This document shows positions 1-7,987 of a stretch of DNA of 64,000 nucleotides, piece by piece. Position 1 is the first letter of the stretch, and the number at the start of each line of letters is the position of its first letter. A program made the translations under genes and the position numbers. Origin of the DNA: Nitrospirota bacterium (GTDB lineage: Bacteria > Nitrospirota > UBA9217). Location: positions 1-64,000 of the forward strand of contig JALNZF010000004.1 in NCBI GenBank assembly GCA_023229435.1, read 5' to 3'. The notes beneath the pieces were generated by a model. The model was not told where the DNA came from, ran no database searches, and was given only the letters and a program-made list of their open reading frames with translations.

Positions 1-300
1 GTGTATGAAAATGCGCTGGCAAACCGGCTAAGAAAAACCGGACTCGACGTAAAGCAACAACATCCTCTCACGGTCTATGATGAGGATGGCACGGTGTTAG
101 GCGATTATTTCGCCGATTTACTGATAGATGACCGTCTTATCGTCGAACTGAAGGCATGTCGTGCGTTTGCGGACGAACACATATCTCAATTGCTGGGTTA
201 TCTCAAATCGGCCCGAATTGAGCACGGACTTTTAATCAACTTCGGCAGCTACAAATTTCAGATTAAGAAATACGCGTTAAACAAAGACGATAATAAATAA
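1..300 (+). CDS. GxxExxY-family protein, 5' end cut by window
   Basis: The reading frame is open from base 1, so the true start probably lies upstream; the GTG at base 1 need not be the start. The 99 visible residues begin with YENAL, the right half of the family's GxxExxY motif. They continue with the family's acidic and basic blocks: DYFADLLIDD, then IVELKAC, and near the end LLINFG. The fold resembles a PD-(D/E)XK nuclease core (D in DLLID, ExK in VELK), but no activity has been established for the family. These are often orphan genes near repeats or surface-polysaccharide loci. The stop is at 298-300. I am fairly sure of the family and unsure of the function. Confidence 0.75.
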   Translation: MYENALANRLRKTGLDVKQQHPLTVYDEDGTVLGDYFADLLIDDRLIVELKACRAFADEHISQLLGYLKSARIEHGLLINFGSYKFQIKKYALNKDDNK

Positions 301-419
301 AGCCGCTAAAGACTGTATTTGCATGAATTTCAGGTTTCTCTTTGCGTTCTTTTGCGGCCAACCTTAGCAGTTACTACAGTTCAAGGTTGTAACTGCTGAA
401 CCCTGAACCTGTACAATCC

Positions 420-1049
420 TTACAGCTCTATCTCATTTAATGACGTATACACATAGAGGGTAAAGTCGTTCTGTATCAGGTCGTGCCGGAGGGCGATGAA
501 GGGTGACAGGTTTTCGATGGAGAACTTCACCATCTCTTCGGGGGAGGTGAAGTGGAGTTCGGGGTCTTTGACGGGCGTATGCGACGAGAGGGCGTTCAGC
601 GCCAGGCCCTTATTGCAATGTCCAAAGAGCGTGACCAGGGCGTTCTTCATGTCTTCGTCGACACCGGGGACCTGCAGATTGAACACGCCGCAGATGAAGA
701 TATAGTCATAGAACCCTTCCAACGGGTCGTCGTCCGCGTTCATGACATGGAATTCGCACTCGGGGTACTTTTTTTTCGCCAGGGTGATGAAGTTTTCGTT
801 GATGTCCACGCCGGTATACTGTACGGAGATGCCGCGACGCTTCAGGAATTTGTAAAAGTCCCCGGTCCCGCACCCGTAGTCGAGCACCGTTGCGTTGTTC
901 AGGTCCCGTGCGGGTGCGATGTCCGCGAGCGTCCGGTATCGCTTGAGCTGGCCTTGCGGCGTCCAGCGGAGCGCCTCGGGCCTGTCGCCGAACTTTTTCA
1001 GGTGAAAATTATAGAATGACAGCAGCTGGTCTCTGGAATAGGGGTCCAT
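420..1049 (-). CDS. class I SAM-dependent methyltransferase
   Basis: This 209-residue soluble protein has a Rossmann methyltransferase core. Motif I is VLDYGCGTGDF (about residues 55-65), where SAM binds. The strand-2 acidic motif is TGVDIN (about 79-84). A post-motif region, FDYIFICGVFNL, fits motif III/IV. The N-terminal segment HLKKFGDRPEALRW occurs in a group of uncharacterised methyltransferases. The ATG at 1049 follows GAGGAG at good spacing on the reverse strand. It is transcribed away from the pilus locus and has no co-directional partner in view. Substrate unknown. Confidence 0.8.
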   Translation of the reverse strand: MDPYSRDQLLSFYNFHLKKFGDRPEALRWTPQGQLKRYRTLADIAPARDLNNATVLDYGCGTGDFYKFLKRRGISVQYTGVDINENFITLAKKKYPECEFHVMNADDDPLEGFYDYIFICGVFNLQVPGVDEDMKNALVTLFGHCNKGLALNALSSHTPVKDPELHFTSPEEMVKFSIENLSPFIALRHDLIQNDFTLYVYTSLNEIEL

Positions 1050-1237
1050 GTTCTCCTCAATGGCGAGTGATATTCTACTGTATTAATGGAATAAAAACAA
1101 GGAGGAAGGAAACAAGAGTTTACTTGACAAAGCAAAAAATAAATGTAAATATGACGACATATGATCTGTTGTTGCCCCTTTTTCTCAATTTTTGCCTGTC
1201 AAGACACAGTTAATGTTTTCGTTGTATTAAGAACACG

Positions 1238-1260
1238 TTGGGCATATTTTACGCTATAAT
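1238..1260 (+). promoter_or_regulatory. possible sigma-54 or sigma-70 promoter upstream of flp region
   Basis: GGCATATTTTACGC has the GG-N10-GC spacing of a sigma-54 promoter (GG at 1241-1242, GC at 1253-1254), but the flanking bases match only partly. A perfect TATAAT follows at 1255-1260 without a convincing -35. Pilin genes are often sigma-54 dependent in related bacteria. It lies about 70 nt before the decayed flp copy. Tentative. Confidence 0.3.
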
Positions 1261-1330
1261 AAAACAGCAAACAACGTAAAGCGAGAAAATAACTTATTGT
1301 ATACATTTAATTTAGAGAGGCTAACTGTAA

Positions 1331-1515
1331 CTGAATAAAGTGAATGGATTCATGAGGAACGAAGAGGGACAGTGCCTGGTGTGTATGTGTTGGCTATCAC
1401 TTTAGTGGCGGTTGTCGTAATTCTGCCTGAAGTTCCGGCGGGACTGTTGATAATAAATATAAAAATTTTGGAAACGCAATGCCCAAATGAGCAAACAAAG
1501 TTGCCGATTTTATAA
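1331..1515 (+). pseudogene. decayed duplicate of the Flp pilin gene
   Basis: The DNA aligns almost base for base with the intact flp 200 nt downstream. The first half reads NGFMRNEEGQCLV (compare KGFMKNEEGQGLV). A one-base deletion near 1382 then shifts frame, and the second half reads YVLAITLVAVVVILP (compare YALIIALIALVVIAA) up to a stop at 1513-1515. In the original frame translation stops soon after the break (TAG at about 1403). An AGAGAGG sequence lies at about 1313-1319. The glycine of the prepilin cleavage site is kept, but the pilin helix is only readable in two frames. It is most simply a tandem duplicate of flp that has lost function. Confidence 0.75.
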
Positions 1516-1536
1516 AAAGAAGGGAGGTGAAACAGA

Positions 1537-1719
1537 ATGAAGAAATTAATGGAGAAGGTAAAAGGATTTATGAAGAATGAGGAGGGACAGGGACTGGTGG
1601 AGTATGCGTTGATTATCGCTTTAATAGCGCTTGTTGTAATAGCAGCCCTGAGGATATTGGGTGGGAGTGTTAATACTAAATATACGGAAATTAATACTCA
1701 ACTCACTGCAACTCAGTAG
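1537..1719 (+). CDS. flp: Flp/Fap-type pilin (type IVc major pilin)
   Basis: This 60-residue prepilin carries the Flp motif: a short basic leader ending EEG, cleavage expected after Gly17, then QGLVEYALI with the Glu-Tyr pair (residues 22-23) typical of Flp pilins. The rest is one hydrophobic helix (about 20-43) and a short polar tail. The mature pilin would be about 43 residues, normal for the family. GGGAGGTGA at 1523-1531 places the ATG firmly. It would be processed by the peptidase encoded next and assembled by the Tad ATPase and TadB/TadC. It heads the locus, as in most Tad islands. Confidence 0.93.
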   Translation: MKKLMEKVKGFMKNEEGQGLVEYALIIALIALVVIAALRILGGSVNTKYTEINTQLTATQ

Positions 1720-1755
1720 TACCAGCACCATAATAGAAATATTATTCGGAGTTGG

Positions 1756-1781
1756 TTGCCCCTACCGAAAGGTGGGGGCAA
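1756..1781 (+). terminator. hairpin after flp, possible terminator or mRNA stabiliser
   Basis: TTGCCCCTACC and GGTGGGGGCAA form an 11-bp stem (one G-U pair) closed by a GAAA tetraloop. There is no T run after it, so it may act as an RNA-stability or attenuation structure that raises flp over the downstream pilus genes rather than as a classic terminator. Confidence 0.55.
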
Positions 1782-1883
1782 CACATTATAATCAAGAATT
1801 CTGCCATACGCTGAATCATACCATCATAGTATTGAGTATTATTTGTTCACTCCATAGCACAACTTTAATGTGCTGACCGGACA

Positions 1884-2393
1884 ATGAAAATAAACGCGAA
1901 TGCGATATTGATAGTTGTAATAATTATTGCGGCCATCTTTGATTATAGATTTAAAAAGGTCCCGAATATTATTACTTTTCCAGCTATGGCGGCAGGGATA
2001 TTCATGGCTTTCATGGAGAACGGTTTTATAGGAATTTCGGTTTCAATAGTGGGGCTTTTTATCGGGATGGCACTGCTCTATCTCCCGTATGCCGCAGGCG
2101 GGATGGGGGCGGGAGATGTGAAACTGTTGGGGGCCATAGGCGCTATCAAAGGACCGTGGTTCGTCTTTATCACATTCCTTGCAATGGCAATAATAGGCGG
2201 GCTCATGGCTATCTTCAGGATAGCTTTTGTATTGAAGAGGGCTGATATGAGGACATTAGGCGAGTCTGTCAGGACCGCTTACTATACCCGGAGCTTATCG
2301 GCCCTGGAAATTTCTGAGTATGCGAGGAAGGAAAAGATTCCCTATGCATTGGCAATTTCAGCAGGGGCAGCGGTGTCAATGATGTTGGTTTAG
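1884..2393 (+). CDS. tadV: A24 prepilin peptidase TadV/CpaA
   Basis: This 169-residue polytopic membrane protein is an aspartic prepilin peptidase. The two catalytic aspartates are visible: Asp20 in IFDYRFKKVPN and Asp78 in GGMGAGDVKLL, the GxGD-type site. Hydrophobic segments lie at about 5-20, 28-45, 50-70, 90-117 and 152-168. It lacks the N-terminal methyltransferase domain of PilD, as expected for the short TadV/CpaA type. It would cut the Flp leader and possibly those of TadE-like pseudopilins at the inner membrane. The Shine-Dalgarno before ATG 1884 is weak. Confidence 0.9.
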   Translation: MKINANAILIVVIIIAAIFDYRFKKVPNIITFPAMAAGIFMAFMENGFIGISVSIVGLFIGMALLYLPYAAGGMGAGDVKLLGAIGAIKGPWFVFITFLAMAIIGGLMAIFRIAFVLKRADMRTLGESVRTAYYTRSLSALEISEYARKEKIPYALAISAGAAVSMMLV

Positions 2394-2394
2394 G

Positions 2395-2550
2395 GTTTAG
2401 GTCATTCGACTTTCGCTCATGATGGTGAGCGTGAGTCGAACCAGTTCAAGGTTTAGGGTTTAAGGTTCAGCGGTTACAACCTTGAACCGTGAACGACTCG
2501 ACTGAGTTCGTCGAAGTCTCGCCGAAGTCTTTGAACCCGAGAGGTTTCCA
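2395..2550 (+). repeat. heptamer repeats plus two dispersed palindromes
   Basis: The tadV-tadE gap is repeats only. It holds variants of GGTTTAGG/GGTTCAAG, a 47-bp palindromic unit at 2401-2447 (stem TTCGACT..CGCTCA against TGAGCG..AGTCGAA) that recurs at 10511-10557 and, inverted, at 54293-54340, and a second unit (about 2495-2537, with CGTCGAAGTCTCGCC) that recurs near 19801-19858 and inverted at about 33824-33876. No gene is visible. Confidence 0.8.
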
Positions 2551-2553
2551 TTT

Positions 2554-2931
2554 ATGAAAGACTTACTCTCAACATTGAAAAATGAAAAGGGCCAGAGCGC
2601 GGTGGAATTTGCTCTTGTAGCCATACTGCTGTTCCTTTTGGTTTTCGGCATCATGGAATTCGGCAGGGCATGGTACAGGGCGGACCTTCTTAAGGGGGCT
2701 GCCAACATTGCGGCGAGGAGCTATGCCGTGACAAAGGATACTAGTAAAGCATTAAGTGCAGCCCAGACAGTAATACCGACGTTGTCGTTGGCTAGCGTCA
2801 TAATAGATACTACGATTCCAGACCAGGTGACCGTTACGGTCACGGAACCGTTCATACCTGTGGTCCCCGTTTTGCTTCCGATGCTGAAAAACATAACGCT
2901 AACGAGGACAGCAACGTACCGTATGGAGTAA
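2554..2931 (+). CDS. tadE: TadE-like pilus assembly pseudopilin
   Basis: This 125-residue protein begins with a short charged leader, then KGQSAVEFALVAILLFLLVF, a TadE-type hydrophobic helix with the Glu-Phe pair in the pseudopilin position. The rest (about residues 45-125) is a small extracytoplasmic domain with no cysteines. TadE-like proteins are minor pilins processed by the Tad prepilin peptidase and needed for pilus assembly. GAGAGG about 9 nt upstream supports ATG 2554. It sits between the peptidase and CpaB genes, a usual place for it. Confidence 0.85.
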   Translation: MKDLLSTLKNEKGQSAVEFALVAILLFLLVFGIMEFGRAWYRADLLKGAANIAARSYAVTKDTSKALSAAQTVIPTLSLASVIIDTTIPDQVTVTVTEPFIPVVPVLLPMLKNITLTRTATYRME

Positions 2932-2982
2932 TGAAATAATCTTCATTGACAATACAACAGAACTTATATCAAGGGGGATACT

Positions 2983-3861
2983 ATGGACCGACGGAGAATG
3001 TTAATAGTGGTACTGATCGTAGCTATTGTGCTTGCCGGCATAGCTACTTTTTCTATCTGGAGCTATCTTCAGTCCAAGCAGCAGGAGGTGGCAAGTGCGA
3101 AGGTAGATCTGATGGAGGTTGTGGCGGCGTCTGAAAATATCCCCCTTGGTTCAACCCTTGAGCAGAGGCAATTAAAAAAAGTCCTATGGCCCAGGGCTAA
3201 CGTCCCGCCAGGGTACTTCCAGGACCCGGGTCTGCTGGTCGGAAGGACGGTTGTGAGCAATATCTTCACGGGAGAACCTCTGATGGAGGCAAAGCTTGCT
3301 TCCGGCGATTCCCGGTCAGGCGTCATGGCATACATCATTCCGGAAGGTCACCGGGCCATGGCGGTCGCGGTGAACGACGTGGCAGGAGTGGCGGGTTTCG
3401 TCCTCCCCAATAGCACGGTTGATGTTATCGTTACCACCACATCACCCCAGGGACAGCGAATCAGCAAGATCGTTCTTCAAAACCTGAGGGTTCTGGCCGT
3501 GGGGCAGAAGATGGAGGAAAAAGAAGGGAAGGCCATTCAGGTCCCGACCGTCACTGTTTCCATTACTCCGGAGGAGGCTGAAAGATTGGCCCTGGCAAGT
3601 AATGTCGGGACCCTGCAACTCCTTTTACGCGGCGCAAAGGACAATACCCCTGCATCAACAAGAGGCGCTTCGACTGCCAACCTGCTGAGCGGCAGCAGTC
3701 GGCCTGCCGCGGCTGGCCGCGGGACCAAAGCCGTATCTGTTCAGGAAAATGAAGAAGTGAATATCACCTTGATAAAATCCGGCAAGGACGGGACACAGCG
3801 GACCCAGGAAAGGCTTGTTGAAGAGAACGGCTTCTGGAGAAGAAGCGAGGTGTCAAAATGA
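2983..3861 (+). CDS. cpaB: Flp pilus assembly protein CpaB/RcpC
   Basis: This 292-residue protein has one N-terminal membrane helix (about residues 6-28). A SAF-type domain follows (about 44-108, with ENIPLGSTLE and VPPGYF), then the RcpC/CpaB domain (about 118-215, with GHRAMAVAVNDVAGVAGFV and VDVIVTT). The C-terminal 80 residues are low in predicted structure and rich in Ser/Arg/Gly. CpaB works in the periplasm with the secretin, probably as a lipopolysaccharide- or peptidoglycan-proximal assembly factor. Its stop overlaps the start of the secretin gene by 4 bases (ATGA), implying translational coupling. Confidence 0.92.
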   Translation: MDRRRMLIVVLIVAIVLAGIATFSIWSYLQSKQQEVASAKVDLMEVVAASENIPLGSTLEQRQLKKVLWPRANVPPGYFQDPGLLVGRTVVSNIFTGEPLMEAKLASGDSRSGVMAYIIPEGHRAMAVAVNDVAGVAGFVLPNSTVDVIVTTTSPQGQRISKIVLQNLRVLAVGQKMEEKEGKAIQVPTVTVSITPEEAERLALASNVGTLQLLLRGAKDNTPASTRGASTANLLSGSSRPAAAGRGTKAVSVQENEEVNITLIKSGKDGTQRTQERLVEENGFWRRSEVSK

Positions 3862-5108
3862 AACGTGAAAACGTCTTGAACATAACGGGGGTGGATATGG
3901 CGGCGAGGCAAACATTCAACTATGTCAAGTGGCTGAAAACCGTGTTCTCGACAGGGGCGCTTGTCATCTTCTTGTCCGGTCAGTCTTCGGCCGAAGCCCC
4001 GGCTATAAATGTTGCCGTGGAAACAGGGCAGTCCCAGATACTGACAGTCGGGACCGATATAAGAAAGGCGGCCATCAGCAACAGGGAAATAGCGGATATC
4101 GAGACAATAACTCCCCGGCAGTTGTTGATCATCGGGAAAAATCCCGGCAGTACAAATCTCATTATATGGGACGCCGCGGGTCAGCATACCTTCTTTAATC
4201 TGGACGTGGCCGCCCACCAGCACCAGCAGGTTGTGCTGCAGGTGAAGGTGGCCGAGGTAGGCAGGTCCGCCCTGAGAGATCTCGGCATAAACTTCAGCGC
4301 TCTTGGCAAGGACTGGGGCGGGGCCAGCTTCTCCGGTGGAAATTTTGCGGCTCCGAGAACGGTGGGAGCAACCTCTGGTTCGGCTATAGGTGATGTTGTC
4401 AGCCCGGGACTTACGTTGGGTTCTGAAGTAACAGCGGCCCTCGTTCAATACCCGTCAAATATTAATGTAATGATAAAGGCACTGGACAAGAAAGGGCTTT
4501 TCAAGACCCTGGCAGAACCAAATCTGGTAGTTAAGAGCGGTGAAAAGGGGAAATTTATTGCCGGCCAGAAGATACCTTTTTCTATGTCGGCTGTTGGTGC
4601 CACCGGTGGAAGCACATCCGATATTCGGTTTGAGGAGGTTGGTGTGAAGTTGGATTTTGCACCGACAGTCCTCAGGGACGGATATATAAATCTGAAGATC
4701 GATCCCGTGGAGGTGAGTACCATAGATCCTTCAACTCCGACGGTGCTTTCACAGGGACAGTTCCCGATTATCAATAAACGTTCCACCAGCACCGTGGTGG
4801 ACCTGAAAGAGGGTGAAAGCCTGGTCCTTGCGGGATTAATATCAAGTGACGCCAGCAGGGCAATATCCAAGTTCCCGTTGCTCGGTGACATACCGATCAT
4901 CGGCGCTCTTTTCAGGAGCAAGAATTTTCAGAACCGTGAGACTGAGCTTATCGTGATCATCACCCCATTCCTCAAAAAACCCCTTGGCAAGGGTGAGGAG
5001 CCGGATCTTAAGGCGATGACGACCATAACACCCGGCGAAGAGAACAAGATGCGCTGGATTCCCTTACTGCCGGATATGAGCGAAGATGTTGTTAAGGAAG
5101 AGAAGTAA
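3858..5108 (+). CDS. cpaC: Flp pilus secretin CpaC/RcpA
   Basis: This 416-residue outer-membrane channel protein has a signal segment (hydrophobic stretch about residues 29-43). A pilus-secretin N-terminal domain follows (about 48-118, with VETGQSQILTVGTDI and RQLLIIGKNPGSTNLIIWD). The secretin domain covers about 125-375 and contains the family block FPIINKRSTSTVVDLKEGES, then LLGDIPIIGALFR and ELIVIITPFL. Its role is to form the outer-membrane pore for the Flp pilus. ATG 3858 has GAGGTG 6 nt upstream and is coupled to cpaB; an in-frame ATG at 3897 is the alternative. About 30 charged residues follow the channel domain. Confidence 0.93.
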   Translation: MKRENVLNITGVDMAARQTFNYVKWLKTVFSTGALVIFLSGQSSAEAPAINVAVETGQSQILTVGTDIRKAAISNREIADIETITPRQLLIIGKNPGSTNLIIWDAAGQHTFFNLDVAAHQHQQVVLQVKVAEVGRSALRDLGINFSALGKDWGGASFSGGNFAAPRTVGATSGSAIGDVVSPGLTLGSEVTAALVQYPSNINVMIKALDKKGLFKTLAEPNLVVKSGEKGKFIAGQKIPFSMSAVGATGGSTSDIRFEEVGVKLDFAPTVLRDGYINLKIDPVEVSTIDPSTPTVLSQGQFPIINKRSTSTVVDLKEGESLVLAGLISSDASRAISKFPLLGDIPIIGALFRSKNFQNRETELIVIITPFLKKPLGKGEEPDLKAMTTITPGEENKMRWIPLLPDMSEDVVKEEK

Positions 5109-5150
5109 GAGGAAGGGGAAAAAGAAGAAGTGAAAAAAGAGTAATTATCA

Positions 5151-5287
5151 ACGGTCTCATAATAGTGTGTACATCCATATATCATAAAATCCCTCCTAAC
5201 CTCCCTTTTCCAAAGGGAGGGATGCCCCTCTTTGGCAAAGAGGGGATGGGGAGATTTTTGATTATGACGTTTCTATTTTGAGACGAT
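5151..5287. repeat. MITE-like element, copy 1, with imperfect terminal inverted repeats
   Basis: The ends are ACGGTCTCATAATAG (5151-5165) and CTATTTTGAGACGAT (5273-5287), which are imperfect inverted repeats of each other. The same two ends enclose a second element at 25238-25375. Between them here are two perfect 9-bp hairpins: CCTCCCTTT/AAAGGGAGG (5200-5220) and CCCCTCTTT/AAAGAGGGG (5225-5245). No coding capacity. No clear target duplication flanks this copy. Confidence 0.6.
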
Positions 5288-5360
5288 TTCTAATATTTGA
5301 TTCGCAGCAACAGCTTTTGTGGTTTCTCGCTCTCTTTTCTTCGTGAATGAGGGATGTTAC

Positions 5361-6434
5361 ATGGTTAATCCAAAAAATAATAGAGGTCAGATACTGGTCC
5401 TTGTGGCCCTTTCCCTGATCGTTCTGCTGGGCTTTGCCGCTCTGGCCATTGATATTGGTTATTTCTACCACACAAAAAACCAGCTCCAGGGCGCGGCGGA
5501 TGCGGCGGCATTGGCGGGGGCCGCCAAGCTGGATATATATAGTACTCCAACTTCAATAGCTCCAAGGGCAGAGGCCCTCAAATACGCCAATTTAAACAGC
5601 GCATCTGGAAGCCCGGTTCAGTTAATTATTGATTATAACAGCAATGCATTATCCAGTAGCAATGATATTACTCTTGGTTCTTGGGTTTCAAATATGTTTG
5701 ACCCGGAAGGAACACCCGTAAATGCTGTACGGGTGAAGGCGCGAAAGACAGATAAGGATACTGCCGGTTTCCCGAGGCTTTTTGGCAAGATATTCGACAG
5801 CACAAATCAAAACATAAGCGCCGAAGCTATCGCCACGGTCCAGATCCTAAAGAAACCGACCATCGCCCTATGCGATAGCATCTGCGGAACCACGACGCCG
5901 CTCACGAGTACCCCGCCGGGTACACAATTTTGTATATCAAATGGCGCGTGCCCCTCTGGCTTGCCGCGCACCGCATGGACAGGATGGGAGGCAGGACACG
6001 GCGCTTCGCACATAAGCGATTACTGGAAAGGGGAAGGTGATGTTACGAACAAGAACTTGCCTGCACAACAGTATTGTGAAAAGCATATTGATACAAACAA
6101 TGGTGAAGTTGCCTCGGTATTCGATACGGTAAGCGACATCGTTTTAACAGGCAGCATGACTTACCTGGTCAATGGAGTAGATGTGATAGGGTATAAGGTC
6201 CTGATTCCGGTCTTTTCCGAGTGTGCCGATCCCGGAAGTCCAAGCGGCTATCATCCCATTACAAAGCTGACCGTAGGTATATTCACCAAAGTTGAAAAAA
6301 GTGGTAGTGATGCCTATTTTTATATTGTCGGAGCAGAAAACGCAGACCCGGGTTATTCGGTTTTTACTTGTTATGAGTGCGGCACACCTGAAGGAAGCAA
6401 ATTGGAATCCACGGCGGTCCGACTGGTGAAATAG
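5361..6434 (+). CDS. tadG: TadG-like pilus assembly protein
   Basis: The 357-residue product starts with the Tad N-terminal signature: GQILVLVALSLIVLL, a membrane helix, then AIDIGYFYHTKNQLQ and GAADAAALAGA. The rest is periplasmic. It holds several Cys pairs (CDSIC, CYEC, plus separate Cys residues), which suggests disulphide-stabilised structure. I see no clear von Willebrand domain of the longer TadG proteins. The start is placed at ATG 5361, 14 codons inside the longest frame, because GAGGG lies about 7 nt upstream and the leader then matches the family. It follows the repeat element at 5151-5287. Confidence 0.82.
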   Translation: MVNPKNNRGQILVLVALSLIVLLGFAALAIDIGYFYHTKNQLQGAADAAALAGAAKLDIYSTPTSIAPRAEALKYANLNSASGSPVQLIIDYNSNALSSSNDITLGSWVSNMFDPEGTPVNAVRVKARKTDKDTAGFPRLFGKIFDSTNQNISAEAIATVQILKKPTIALCDSICGTTTPLTSTPPGTQFCISNGACPSGLPRTAWTGWEAGHGASHISDYWKGEGDVTNKNLPAQQYCEKHIDTNNGEVASVFDTVSDIVLTGSMTYLVNGVDVIGYKVLIPVFSECADPGSPSGYHPITKLTVGIFTKVEKSGSDAYFYIVGAENADPGYSVFTCYECGTPEGSKLESTAVRLVK

Positions 6435-6559
6435 TGGGCATGGTTCCCATGTGCGCCCAACCGGCGCGCTTGCTCACCATTTGCTGTTGATGAAAGGCCC
6501 TCGTGCCGGCGGACTCCACCGGCAGCGGGCGGGCCAATGTAAACGAAGGAGATTAAAAT

Positions 6560-7777
6560 ATGTCTCATCTCTCAGCGCTGATAATAGACCGGGACTCAAC
6601 ATCCATGGAGGTGATCGCAGGATACCTGAAAGGCATGGATATCGATCAGGTACTGAGGGCATCGGATCTGAAATCAGGCGACGTGATGCTTTCCCATCGC
6701 AGGCCGACTGTTGCGCTTCTGGTCATTGTGGAGATGAAGCTGTCCGATAAAGGCAATATCCTCGCATTTGTAGAGAGCGTAAAGAAAAAATATCCTCTCA
6801 CCTCAGTTTTTATCACGTGCGATGAAAAAGAGTCGGACCTTATCCTCGAAACCATGCGCGCGGGAGCGGATGATTACCTGCCGAGACCCGTCAACAAGCT
6901 CGAACTTGCCAGGGCCATCGAGAAGGTGACCCGGCAGGTCCTTGTCAGCAGGTCTGCCCCCGAACCCGGGGCGGTGGAAGGAAAGACGATCTCCGTATTG
7001 GGCAGTAAGGACGGGTACGGCAAAACCACTGTGGCGGTGAATCTGGCGGCCTGCATGGCGCTGCGGAAAGACCGGCCGGTGATGATCATCGATCTGGACC
7101 TGCAGGGAGGCGACGTTTCGACCTTCCTCAATATACAACCCAACTACACCATAGCGGATGTCGCAAGGAACGTGAACAGGATCGACGCCAATTACGTTAG
7201 AGGCGCCATGTACAGGCATGAATCAGGCCTGTATATGCTCGCCGAGCCCAAGAATGTTTCAGAGGTTGAAGAGATCACCGCGCCGAAGATAAAGGCGGTG
7301 CTGAACCTCCTTAAGGGGATGGGCGGGTATATCGTTGTGGATGGCGGATATTCCTTTGATGAACGGGCACTGACGGTCATGGATATGTCCGATATGATAA
7401 TACTGGTGGGGGTCCTGACCCTCCCGGCCATCCGTACTATTCAGAAGAGCCTTTCGGTTTTCCGCGACCTGGGTTACGGAAAGGACAAGGTAAAGCTGAT
7501 CATAAACAGGAATGGGGCGAACGAGGACATCAAGGCGGATTATGCGGAGAAGGCGTTAAATTATCCGATCTCATGGCTGATCCCGAACGAATACCAAACC
7601 GTGGTTACCTCCATAAACCGGGGCATCCCGCTGGTGACCCTTGCCCCGGCGTCCAATATAACCAAAAGCATAGAGGACATTGTCAGGGGCATAAATAAGT
7701 CGTTTTATCCGCAGTTGGTTGAAGAAGGAAAAGAAGAAAAAAAGTCATTGTTCAAGAACTTTTTTAAAAAAGACTAA
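6560..7777 (+). CDS. cpaE: CpaE/TadZ ParA-like ATPase with degenerate receiver domain
   Basis: This 405-residue cytoplasmic protein has an atypical receiver domain (about residues 4-125) and a MinD/ParA ATPase domain (about 142-390). The deviant Walker A is GSKDGYGKTT (148-157), with the extra lysine of this family at 150. DLDLQGGD (178-185) is the Walker A' region. In the receiver the phospho-acceptor position appears to be Glu58 (LLVIVEMK) rather than Asp, so phosphorylation is unlikely. TadZ proteins mark the pole and recruit the Tad secretion machine. GAAGGAG precedes ATG 6560. Confidence 0.9.
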   Translation: MSHLSALIIDRDSTSMEVIAGYLKGMDIDQVLRASDLKSGDVMLSHRRPTVALLVIVEMKLSDKGNILAFVESVKKKYPLTSVFITCDEKESDLILETMRAGADDYLPRPVNKLELARAIEKVTRQVLVSRSAPEPGAVEGKTISVLGSKDGYGKTTVAVNLAACMALRKDRPVMIIDLDLQGGDVSTFLNIQPNYTIADVARNVNRIDANYVRGAMYRHESGLYMLAEPKNVSEVEEITAPKIKAVLNLLKGMGGYIVVDGGYSFDERALTVMDMSDMIILVGVLTLPAIRTIQKSLSVFRDLGYGKDKVKLIINRNGANEDIKADYAEKALNYPISWLIPNEYQTVVTSINRGIPLVTLAPASNITKSIEDIVRGINKSFYPQLVEEGKEEKKSLFKNFFKKD

Positions 7778-7987
7778 ATTTAATTTTGATGGATCCGCAA
7801 TAAGTCGAATTTAACCGCCGAGACGCAGAGGCGCAGAGAAGGTCCTTATTGTTTTCAGTATGCATTTTTCAGTGTCTCCACGCCATGGCGTGGTAGATTA
7901 TGATTTTTTTACGAGATCGGCAAATTTTATCTGTGTGCTCTGTGGTAAATCTTTTCATTATGGGTAGATAAGGCAGAAGGAGCGAAC
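7778..7987. repeat. dispersed CGCAGAGGCGCAGAG-type repeat between cpaE and tadA
   Basis: The 210-nt gap has no gene. It contains CCGCCGAGACGCAGAGGCGC (about 7812-7831) and a looser, partly complementary arm with TCTGTGTGCTCTGTGG near 7929-7944. This is a widespread intergenic palindromic repeat type. The tadA ribosome site AAGGAG lies just before 7988. Confidence 0.5.

Noticed and set aside
1124..1151. TTGACA followed after 16 nt by TAAATA
   Set aside because: The -10 is poor and the next gene start is over 180 nt away; the site at 1238-1260 is nearer, though also weak.
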